Part shown: positions 1 to 5,700 of the stretch, piece by piece
Position numbering within the stretch: position 1 is the stretch's first letter
Layout of the letters: each line of letters begins with the position of its first letter
Assembly (NCBI GenBank): GCA_948465625.1
Contig: CAOJXM010000076.1
Span: 1 to 5,700, forward strand
DNA length: 5,700 nt
Origin: an uncultured Clostridium sp.
GTDB lineage: Bacteria > Bacillota > Clostridia > TANB77 > CAG-508
Direction: 5' to 3'
Program-made: the position numbers and the translations under genes
The notes under the pieces: generated by a model
Databases searched by the model: none
Told to the model about the DNA's origin: nothing
The model's input: the letters and a program-made list of their open reading frames with translations, nothing else

Positions 1-27
1 ATATTCTTCTAATGATTTTGATATCAT
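1..27 (-). CDS. Start of an unidentified gene, cut by the window edge
   Basis: Nine codons are visible, reading MISKSLEEY, before the window ends. The ATG lies inside the end of the upstream membrane-protein gene as an ATGA overlap: the A of this ATG precedes the TGA stop at 26-24. A GAAGGAG ribosome binding site sits 8 bases upstream, at 42-36. The overlap and good ribosome binding site argue that this is a genuine, translationally coupled third gene of the ATPase/membrane-protein operon. Nine residues do not allow a family to be named. The existence of the start is reasonably supported; the function is unknown. Confidence 0.6.
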
Positions 28-1220
28 ATTTCTTTCTCCTTCTTTATTATCATTCCACTTTTCTCTACTGTAAAATTTCTATAAAAGATAATATTCACTG
101 TAAAAAATTGATACAAGGATGATACCATTTGTCCTATTCCTGTACAGTAAGGAGTTTTTAATAAGGATAAAAACATTCTTAAAATTCCTGCTGTTATTTT
201 ATTAGATGTTACTTGTACTTCCTTTTTTTCTAACTGTAAATAACTTGTTTTTATACTATAGATTGGATAAACAATAAAATTAACCAATTCAAAACTCAAA
301 TAAATTACTACAATTTTTAAATCTAAAGTATAAAATTGTAAAGATATCATAAGCATAATAAAAACAGTAATAAGTAAAAGTATTAATAATTGATAAGCAT
401 TCTTTTTATGTTTTTTATAATTAAATTCTTCTTTACTAATGTCTATTTTTGCTACTGTTTTAATGGATTCAAATGAATCCCATTGCACATCTGTTATTAA
501 GGCTACAAAATTTAATGCTAATATATATTTTTCTCCAAATTGCAAAGCATTGCTTAAGCCAAACAAAAATATCAAGAAGAATAGTATACTATTGCTTATA
601 TCAACTGATTCATATTTTAAACAATTGATTACATTAATCTTAAATCTAAACTTTCGATATTGTTTAACTGTAACAAAAACCGTGTAAACTGCTATTGCTA
701 GTAAAGTAATTACTACCATTTGCATTTTGTTTTTTAACAAAATGGCACATAGCATTAACACTCCAAAATTTAACAAGTTAAATTGCATACAATATCGATT
801 TGCTAGCTTTTCTTTTCCTTCAAAATATAATTTTTCAAGCACAAAAGAAAACACCAATTGTATATATAACTGAAAAATAGAGTACAGTGCAAATTCTTTA
901 TAAATTTCATAATCCATATTCATAAATTCTATGTATCTTCTTACATAAACTGCAAATATTCCAAATACCACAAATCCCACTATAATTCCTAGTGTCATTG
1001 CTGATAAAACAGCATTCTCATTTTTATCTCTTTCTTTACTTATATTAGCACTGGTTGCAAATATACTTTTCATAAGTACCCATATACATTGCAATGGATA
1101 GGTTAAAGTAAAGACATTTACCAAATTTTTATCAACCAATAACCCTAATAAAAACCATGATAAGATTGGTATAAAGGAAAAAATTGCAGAATTTAAACTA
1201 ATTCGTAATAATCTTTTCAT
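24..1220 (-). CDS. MATE/MOP-like 12-helix membrane transporter
   Basis: This 398-residue protein is almost entirely hydrophobic. About twelve membrane segments can be drawn, at roughly residues 8-30, 33-55, 71-95, 108-130, 145-163, 165-187, 208-226, 230-245, 274-295, 299-322, 342-356 and 360-381. Basic and acidic loops lie between them, for example residues 60-70 and 258-275. There is no signal peptide and no ATPase motif. Twelve helices in two halves fit the MOP superfamily, and the sequence style (residues 228-262, with TDVQWD and TVAKIDIS) resembles divergent clostridial proteins annotated as MATE family efflux transporters. At 398 residues it is shorter than the usual 440-460 of MATE pumps. 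AGGAG at 1230-1226, five bases before the ATG, supports the start. It begins 18 bases after the ATPase stop and overlaps the next gene by ATGA, so it is probably the middle gene of an operon. The substrate is unknown; a MATE-type pump would couple to Na+ or H+. A polysaccharide or lipid flippase of the same superfamily is the alternative. The gene is more AT-rich than the ABC genes. Confidence 0.7.
   Translation of the reverse strand: MKRLLRISLNSAIFSFIPILSWFLLGLLVDKNLVNVFTLTYPLQCIWVLMKSIFATSANISKERDKNENAVLSAMTLGIIVGFVVFGIFAVYVRRYIEFMNMDYEIYKEFALYSIFQLYIQLVFSFVLEKLYFEGKEKLANRYCMQFNLLNFGVLMLCAILLKNKMQMVVITLLAIAVYTVFVTVKQYRKFRFKINVINCLKYESVDISNSILFFLIFLFGLSNALQFGEKYILALNFVALITDVQWDSFESIKTVAKIDISKEEFNYKKHKKNAYQLLILLLITVFIMLMISLQFYTLDLKIVVIYLSFELVNFIVYPIYSIKTSYLQLEKKEVQVTSNKITAGILRMFLSLLKTPYCTGIGQMVSSLYQFFTVNIIFYRNFTVEKSGMIIKKEKEI
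36..42 (-). promoter_or_regulatory. Ribosome binding site of the partial gene at the left edge
   Basis: GAAGGAG on the minus strand ends 8 bases before the ATG at 27-25. It lies within the last codons of the membrane-protein gene and is the main reason for believing the short edge gene starts there. Confidence 0.6.
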
Positions 1221-1238
1221 ATTTTCTCCTACTTTTAT

Positions 1239-2441
1239 TTAAATATCTTCTAATAACCAATCTATTACATTCTTATGAATAATGCCATCTTGTGAAAAGT
1301 CAAATCGATCCATTGTTAAAACATATTTAGGATAATTATCTTCTATACCCCTAAATGCCCCAAACTCTCTTTCAACCACTGACTCATCAGCTAAAATATA
1401 GGCTACTTGAATATATATTTTTTCCTTAAACCTTGTTGCAATAAAATCAATCTCACCCTTTTCTAAGTTTCCTACTTTTACATCATATCCAGAAGCCAAC
1501 AGTTGATTATACACAATATTTTCCAAATAGGCTCCTAATTGTGGTCTTTTTCCAATATTCATGATTTGACCAAATCCTAAATCTGTTAAATAATATTTGT
1601 ATTTACCATTTAATATTCTTTTTCCTCTAACATCATATCTGTCAGCTTTATTTATCATCATAGCTTTTGTCATGTACTCTAAATAATTATATATGGTTAT
1701 TTTTGAAACCTCTCTCTCATCTTTGTTCATAAAATAATTTGATAAACTTTCTGCTGAAAAATTTTGTGATGGTGTGGTAACAATATATTCTACAATTCGA
1801 TTTACTAAATCTAAGTCTTTAATATTAAATCGAGTAATAATATCTTTTACTAAAATAGAGTCATAAATATCAGATAAATAAGTTTTTGTTTGTACATCAT
1901 CCGTCAACATAAATCTTTGTGGCATTCCTCCCCAAATCAAATAATCATCAAATGCTTCTTCTATCTCTTTTTTATCTGTTATCTTTTTTAATTCACACAC
2001 TTCTTTAAAAGTAAATGGATAAGTTTTAAAACTTACATATCTTCCTGCTATATGTGTTGCAAGTTCTCCAGACAGTAAATCACTATTTGACCCTGTAATA
2101 AATATTGACACATTTTTAGAAGCCTTAAAAGAATTGATAGCTTTTTCCCACTTTTCTACATTTTGAATTTCATCAAAAAATAAGTAATACTTTTCTTTAT
2201 TTACTATTTTTGCTTTTATAAACTCATGTAAATCCATATCATTTTTAATAAATGCATAATCTTCGTATTCAAAATTGATATAGATTATTTGACTTTCTGG
2301 TATTCCTTTTTCTTTTAATTCTTCTATGATTTGTAATAATAAAACAGATTTACCACATCTTCTTACTCCCATTATAACTTTTATTAAATCTTGTTCATAA
2401 AATGGCCTAATTTTAGATAGATATTTCTCACGAATAATCAT
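1239..2441 (-). CDS. AAA-type ATPase with C-terminal DUF4143 region
   Basis: This 400-residue cytoplasmic protein belongs to the widespread bacterial and archaeal AAA_14/DUF4143 ATPase family. The N-terminal ATPase has a Walker A GVRRCGKS at residues 25-32, a Walker B YLFFDE at 86-91 followed by IQNVEKWE, and a sensor-like ITGSNS at 115-120. It also has the family's conserved AGRY and YPFTFKE stretch (132-147) and WGGMP (170-174). The C-terminal part (about 195-400) contains a winged-helix-like segment and then GEIDF (329-333) and YIQVAY (343-348). With E307 these resemble a PD-(D/E)XK nuclease fold in which the usual lysine is missing. Length and start are normal for the family, and AAGGAG at 2453-2448 lies six bases before the ATG. 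It is the first gene after a strong promoter and is followed 18 bases later by the membrane-protein gene. The biological role of this family is poorly known. Membership is secure; any function beyond ATP binding is inference. Confidence 0.92.
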   Translation of the reverse strand: MIIREKYLSKIRPFYEQDLIKVIMGVRRCGKSVLLLQIIEELKEKGIPESQIIYINFEYEDYAFIKNDMDLHEFIKAKIVNKEKYYLFFDEIQNVEKWEKAINSFKASKNVSIFITGSNSDLLSGELATHIAGRYVSFKTYPFTFKEVCELKKITDKKEIEEAFDDYLIWGGMPQRFMLTDDVQTKTYLSDIYDSILVKDIITRFNIKDLDLVNRIVEYIVTTPSQNFSAESLSNYFMNKDEREVSKITIYNYLEYMTKAMMINKADRYDVRGKRILNGKYKYYLTDLGFGQIMNIGKRPQLGAYLENIVYNQLLASGYDVKVGNLEKGEIDFIATRFKEKIYIQVAYILADESVVEREFGAFRGIEDNYPKYVLTMDRFDFSQDGIIHKNVIDWLLEDI

Positions 2442-2462
2442 AATTTTCTCCTTTTTTATTTT

Positions 2463-2491
2463 ATTATATCACGTTTTTTTTATTTTATCAA
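2463..2491 (-). promoter_or_regulatory. Near-consensus sigma-A promoter for the ATPase operon
   Basis: Reading the minus strand, TTGATA at 2491-2486 (5 of 6 to the -35 consensus) is separated by 17 bases from a perfect TATAAT at 2468-2463. The -10 is preceded by TG one base away (TGATATAAT), an extended -10. Transcription would start near 2456, leaving a leader of about 15 bases that is essentially just the AAGGAG ribosome binding site before the ATG at 2441. The position directly in front of a gene and right after a large inverted repeat supports a functional promoter. The call is made from sequence only. Confidence 0.8.
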
Positions 2492-2498
2492 TATTTTT

Positions 2499-2554
2499 GT
2501 TTAATGTACTAAACAAAAATATGTTTTTTAAACATTTTGTTTAGTACATTAAAC
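2499..2554. repeat. 20-bp perfect inverted repeat; possible double operator or cruciform
   Basis: The arms at 2499-2518 and 2535-2554 are exact reverse complements over 20 bases. The 16-base spacer holds a second small palindrome (ATGTTT at 2521-2526, AAACAT at 2530-2535), so the whole 56-base block could fold as a long hairpin on either strand. Each arm also contains an imperfect palindrome of its own, GTTTAATGTACTAAAC at 2499-2514 and its reverse complement at 2539-2554, symmetric at 12 of 16 positions with centres 40 bases apart. No T-run follows on either strand, so it does not look like a terminator. It ends seven bases upstream of the -35 box of the ATPase promoter. A paired binding site for a dimeric regulator is the most economical reading. 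A small mobile-element remnant is the alternative. Confidence 0.75.
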
Positions 2555-2610
2555 TTAATATGCGGTTCGTTTCGCAAAAGTAAATATTTTTCTTTTTGCA
2601 AAATAAGTTT

Positions 2611-2645
2611 TAATAAAGAGAAAGATATTATTAATCTTTCTCCTC
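2611..2645 (-). terminator. Probable weak intrinsic terminator of the ABC operon
   Basis: Starting about six bases after the TAG stop of the second ABC gene, the minus strand carries GAGAAAGAT (2642-2634), a seven-base loop, then ATCTTTCTC (2626-2618). This is a perfect nine-base-pair stem that can extend by three more pairs including two G-U. TTTATTA follows at 2617-2611, with more T-rich sequence beyond. The stem is AT-rich and the tail is interrupted, so termination may be partial and some transcripts could read into the ATPase operon. Confidence 0.5.
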
Positions 2646-2650
2646 TTTTT

Positions 2651-4501
2651 CTATTCTTCTTCCTCATCAAATTGCGAATTATACAAATCTGCATAAAATC
2701 CATTTTTTGCCAATAGTTCCTCATGTGTACCTTGTTCTACAATATCGCCATGATTCATAACTAAAATTAAATCTGCATTACGAATGGTAGACAATCTATG
2801 TGCAATAATAAAGCTGGTTCTTCCCTTCATCAAGTTATCCATAGCAGATTGAATTTGAATTTCGGTTCTGGTATCAATTGAGCTAGTAGCCTCATCTAAA
2901 ATTAGTATTTTAGGGTCAGCTAAGATTACACGAGCAATTGTCATTAATTGCTTTTGACCAGCTGATATATTCGTACTCTCTTCATTGATTAACATATCAT
3001 ATCCCTTTGGTAAGGTTTTAATAAAATGGTGAATATGGGCTGCTTTTGCTGCCTCAATTACTTCATTATCCGTTGCATCTGGCTTGCTATATTTAATGTT
3101 ATCTTTTACTGTACCACCAAATAACCAGGTATCTTGTAACACCATACCAAACATCTTACGAAGTTCGCCTCGATCAAAGTCATTTACATTATTGCCATCT
3201 ACTAATATTGCCCCTTTGTTTACATCATAAAATCGCATTAACAATTTTACCATCGTTGTTTTTCCTGCTCCAGTCGGACCAACAATCGCAATTTTTTGCC
3301 CATCTTTTACTTTAACTGAAAAATCATTGATAATGATTCTATCATCATCGTAACCAAATTGTACATGGTCAAAAGTAACATTTCCTTTTAATCCTTCTAT
3401 GCTTTTTGCATTTTTAGGTGCTTCTTTTTCTTCTTTCTCTTCTAAAAACTCAAATACTCTTTCTGCTGCTGCTACCATAGATTGCAACATACCAGATATT
3501 TGTGCAATTTGGTTAATTGGTTGTGTAAATTGCTTGTTATATTGGATAAAAGATTGAATATTTCCTACGGTAATTCTTCCATTAATGGCTAAATATCCCC
3601 CAAGAATTGCAACCGCTACATATCCTACGTTTCCTAAAAAGTTCATAACTGGGTGCATTAACCCTGATAAAAACTGTGATTTCCAAGCAGAACGATATAA
3701 CTCACTATTTCCTTCCTCAAACTCTTTTATCGCTACTTCTTCTCGGTTAAATGCTTTAATAATCGTATGCCCACCATATACTTCTTCTACTTGCCCATTT
3801 ACTTGTGCTAAATACTCTTGTTGCTGTGAAAAATATTTTTGTGACTTGCTCACTATATTTTTTACCAAAAATGCACTAATTGGTAAAATCACTAAGGAAA
3901 TTAAAGTCATTGACCAACTAATCGAAAACATCATCACTAAAATACCAAGTAGAGTAAAAATAGCGGTTATAATTTGGGTAACACTTTGGTTTAAGTTTTG
4001 ACTCAAAGTATCAATATCGTTTGTAATAACAGACAATACCTCACCATTCGTTTTTTTGTCAAAATATCGCATTGGTAACTTATTAATCTTTACCACTAAA
4101 TCATTACGAATTTTATAGGTTAGTTTTTGTGAAACCGAAGTCATAGTAAATCCTTGTATAAAAGAAAACAATGCACTAATTAAGTATAGACCTAATAGTG
4201 TTAATAAGATTCCTGCAATTTTACCAAAATCAATTCCACTTCCACCAGATAATTTGGATACTAATCCATTAAATATTTCCGTAGTAGCATTTCCTAAAAT
4301 CTTAGGCCCAACAATCGAAAAAATAGTACTTCCAATGGCAAAAACCATAACAATGATTAATGCTATTTTATACTTTGCCAAATAATCTCTTAGTAGTTTC
4401 TTAGTTGTTCCTTTAAAATCTTTTGCCTTTTCTACTGCTCCTGGCCCTGGTCCCATTGGACCCATCCCTCTCATTGGAGGCTTTTTCTTACTCTTTTCCA
4501 T
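2651..4501 (-). CDS. ABC exporter half-transporter, catalytic subunit
   Basis: This is a complete 616-residue type I exporter subunit in the inner membrane, with a six-helix transmembrane domain (about 40-340) fused to an ATPase domain (about 372-612). Membrane segments fall near 45-66, 95-118, 172-192, 195-215, 283-306 and 315-340. The ATPase has Walker A GPTGAGKT (408-415), Q-loop Q456, signature ISAGQ (512-516, third position A instead of G), Walker B LILDEATS with catalytic E537, and switch H568 in IAHRLST. It should therefore provide the hydrolytic site and pair with the upstream gene's degenerate subunit. The N-terminus (residues 8-21) is rich in Met, Gly and Pro and precedes the conserved AKDFKGT region; such tails are common in clostridial members. 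The C-terminus ends in FDEEEE. The start overlaps the upstream gene by 14 bases and has an AAAGGAGG site nine bases away. The family resembles TM288, BmrD and LmrD. Substrates are probably hydrophobic drugs or lipids, but specificity cannot be read from sequence. Confidence 0.93.
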   Translation of the reverse strand: MEKSKKKPPMRGMGPMGPGPGAVEKAKDFKGTTKKLLRDYLAKYKIALIIVMVFAIGSTIFSIVGPKILGNATTEIFNGLVSKLSGGSGIDFGKIAGILLTLLGLYLISALFSFIQGFTMTSVSQKLTYKIRNDLVVKINKLPMRYFDKKTNGEVLSVITNDIDTLSQNLNQSVTQIITAIFTLLGILVMMFSISWSMTLISLVILPISAFLVKNIVSKSQKYFSQQQEYLAQVNGQVEEVYGGHTIIKAFNREEVAIKEFEEGNSELYRSAWKSQFLSGLMHPVMNFLGNVGYVAVAILGGYLAINGRITVGNIQSFIQYNKQFTQPINQIAQISGMLQSMVAAAERVFEFLEEKEEKEAPKNAKSIEGLKGNVTFDHVQFGYDDDRIIINDFSVKVKDGQKIAIVGPTGAGKTTMVKLLMRFYDVNKGAILVDGNNVNDFDRGELRKMFGMVLQDTWLFGGTVKDNIKYSKPDATDNEVIEAAKAAHIHHFIKTLPKGYDMLINEESTNISAGQKQLMTIARVILADPKILILDEATSSIDTRTEIQIQSAMDNLMKGRTSFIIAHRLSTIRNADLILVMNHGDIVEQGTHEELLAKNGFYADLYNSQFDEEEE

Positions 4502-5700
4502 CGTCTAATTCCTCCTTTGATAGTTGTGATAAAGCAATTTGTGAATAGGTTTCGCAATTTTTCATTAATTCCTCATGTTTCCCCTTTCCTACAATCTTGC
4601 CTTCTTCTAGTACAATAATTTGTTCTGCATTCATAATGGTGCTAATTCTTTGTGCTACAATAATAATCGTTTTATCTTTTATTTGTTCTGCAATGGCTGC
4701 TCTTAAATTAGCATCTGTTTTTAAATCTAGTGCTGAAAAGCTATCATCAAACACCAAAATTTCTGGGTCAATCGCAATGGCTCTTGCAATCGACAAACGT
4801 TGTCTTTGCCCACCAGATACATTGGTTCCACCCTGCGCAATTTCAGTTTGATATTGCTCTTCTTTTGCTTCTATAAACTCAGTTGCTTGTGCAATCTCTG
4901 CTGCCTTCTTCATTTGCTCATCACTCATTTGCTCTTTTCCATATTTTATATTACTTTCAATTGTTCCAGAAAATAGCAAACCTTTTTGTGGTACAAAACC
5001 AATTTTTTCTCTTAACTCTTTTTGAGAAACATTTTTAATGTTTACTCCATCAATTAAAATCTCTCCTCCTGTTACATCGTAAAAACGTGGAATCAAATTC
5101 ACTACAGTCGACTTTCCACTCCCTGTACTACCAATAATAGCAGTGGTTTTTCCTGGCTCTGCTGTAAAATCAATATCTGTTAAAATTTCGGTATCTGCAT
5201 CTGGATATCTAAAAGACACATTTTTAAACTCTACTAATCCTTTTTTAGTTTCATCAAACTTTTGTGTTTCCTCTTTATCCTTTATATTTGGCACAGTTTC
5301 TAGTACTTCGTTAATACGATTAGCCGAAACCGCTGCACGAGGTAGCATAATCGAAATCATCGAAATCATTAAGAAGGACATAACAATCTGCATGGTATAT
5401 TGAATAAATGCCATCATATCCCCTACTTGCATAATTCCAGCCTCTACATTCTTACCACCAAACCAAATAATTAATAGCATAATCGAATTCATGACAAACA
5501 TTAAGGCTGGCATCATCATACTCATCGCACGATTTACAAAAATATTTGCCTTCATTAAATCTTGATTTGCCTCGTCAAACCTTTTCTCTTCTCTTTTTTG
5601 CGTATTAAATGCTCGAATAACTGGTAATCCTGTTAAAATCTCACGTGATACTAAGTTTAGCTTATCGATTAGACTTTGTAACTTTTTAAACTTAGGCATT
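4488..5700 (-). CDS. ABC exporter half-transporter, degenerate-site subunit (5' end missing)
   Basis: The last 403 residues of a type I ABC exporter subunit are visible. The frame is open to the window edge, and the first in-frame Met is internal: the visible start aligns with the cytoplasmic helix before the second coupling loop (REILTGLPVIRAF), so roughly 170-190 residues lie outside. Two membrane segments remain (about 59-82 and 93-120 in visible numbering). The ATPase domain has Walker A GSTGSGKST (190-198), Q-loop Q238 and a canonical VSGGQ signature (294-298). Walker B is LVFDDS, with Asp319 replacing the catalytic Glu, and the switch position is Gln350 (VAQRIST) instead of His. These are the two classic changes of the non-hydrolytic subunit in heterodimeric exporters such as TM287, BmrC and LmrC. 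Its VSGGQ would complete the active site formed by the partner's Walker motifs. It is cotranscribed with and overlaps the catalytic subunit gene downstream. The promoter and any regulator gene lie beyond the window. Confidence 0.92.
   Translation of the reverse strand, partial: MPKFKKLQSLIDKLNLVSREILTGLPVIRAFNTQKREEKRFDEANQDLMKANIFVNRAMSMMMPALMFVMNSIMLLIIWFGGKNVEAGIMQVGDMMAFIQYTMQIVMSFLMISMISIMLPRAAVSANRINEVLETVPNIKDKEETQKFDETKKGLVEFKNVSFRYPDADTEILTDIDFTAEPGKTTAIIGSTGSGKSTVVNLIPRFYDVTGGEILIDGVNIKNVSQKELREKIGFVPQKGLLFSGTIESNIKYGKEQMSDEQMKKAAEIAQATEFIEAKEEQYQTEIAQGGTNVSGGQRQRLSIARAIAIDPEILVFDDSFSALDLKTDANLRAAIAEQIKDKTIIIVAQRISTIMNAEQIIVLEEGKIVGKGKHEELMKNCETYSQIALSQLSKEELDDGKE
4511..4518 (-). 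promoter_or_regulatory. Strong ribosome binding site fixing the start of the second ABC gene
   Basis: AAAGGAGG on the minus strand lies nine bases before the ATG at 4501-4499, within the last codons of the upstream ABC gene. It supports the start that overlaps the upstream stop by 14 bases and suggests efficient, roughly matched translation of the two subunits. Confidence 0.75.

Noticed and set aside
439..687. 82-codon plus-strand open frame
   Set aside because: It is antisense to the MATE-like gene. It has no plausible ribosome binding site and no recognisable protein features.
1239..2441. ATPase plus membrane protein read as a phage-defence system
   Set aside because: AAA_14/DUF4143 ATPases are common outside defence islands, and no nuclease, toxin, restriction or mobile-element gene is visible nearby to support that reading.
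2499..2554. Inverted repeat as an intrinsic terminator
   Set aside because: The stem is long but AT-rich, and neither strand has a T-run after it. On the minus strand the following bases are A-rich.
2561..2600. Small inverted repeats TGCG/CGCA (2561-2576) and GCAAAA/TTTTGC (2574-2599)
   Set aside because: Stems of four to six base pairs with 8-14 base loops are expected by chance in such AT-rich sequence, and they compete for overlapping bases.
2509..2724. 71-codon minus-strand open frame running across the end of the ABC gene into the inverted repeat
   Set aside because: It lies out of frame over the conserved C-terminus of the ABC subunit, has no convincing ribosome binding site, and its composition looks like translated AT-rich non-coding sequence.
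3585..4001. 138-codon plus-strand open frame
   Set aside because: It is antisense to the transmembrane domain of a well-supported ABC gene, and its Cys/Ser-rich sequence has no domain features.
5348..5367. Tandem nine-base repeat (CGAAATCAT twice) in the degenerate ABC gene
   Set aside because: It simply encodes the ISMISM stretch of a membrane helix, and two units are not a meaningful repeat array.
4597..5403. Two plus-strand open frames of 84 and 86 codons (4597-4851 and 5143-5403)
   Set aside because: Both are mirror frames of the conserved ABC ATPase and membrane region, with no independent support.

Overview
The window is AT-rich, and every gene in it lies on the minus strand, so transcription runs from high to low coordinates. 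Low G+C, strong AGGAGG-type ribosome binding sites, tightly packed genes and the protein families present point to a low-GC Firmicute, most likely a Clostridia-type anaerobe. This is an inference from style, because no taxonomic marker gene is present.

Right part (2651-5700): the end of an operon encoding two ABC half-transporters of the exporter type. The upstream one (4488-5700) is cut by the window edge. The downstream one (2651-4501) is complete, overlaps its neighbour by 14 bases and has its own strong ribosome binding site. Their nucleotide-binding residues are complementary. The upstream subunit has lost the catalytic glutamate (FDDS) and the switch histidine (AQR) but keeps a normal VSGGQ signature. 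The downstream subunit has an intact LDEATS and AHR but an altered ISAGQ signature. Together they should form one asymmetric heterodimeric exporter with one hydrolytic and one degenerate ATP site, like TM287/288, BmrCD or LmrCD.

Middle (2442-2650, 209 bp, no gene): a probable weak terminator directly after the ABC operon, then a striking 20-bp perfect inverted repeat, then a near-consensus extended -10 promoter pointing into the next gene.

Left part (1-2441): a second transcription unit. It starts with an AAA-type ATPase carrying a C-terminal DUF4143 region (1239-2441). An 18-base gap separates this from a 12-helix MATE/MOP-like membrane protein (24-1220), which overlaps by ATGA the first nine codons of a third gene leaving the window (1-27). 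This half is visibly more AT-rich than the ABC half. Most of the window is ordinary in content. The parts that repay a second look are the intergenic inverted repeat next to the promoter and the unexplained linkage of the ATPase to the membrane protein.
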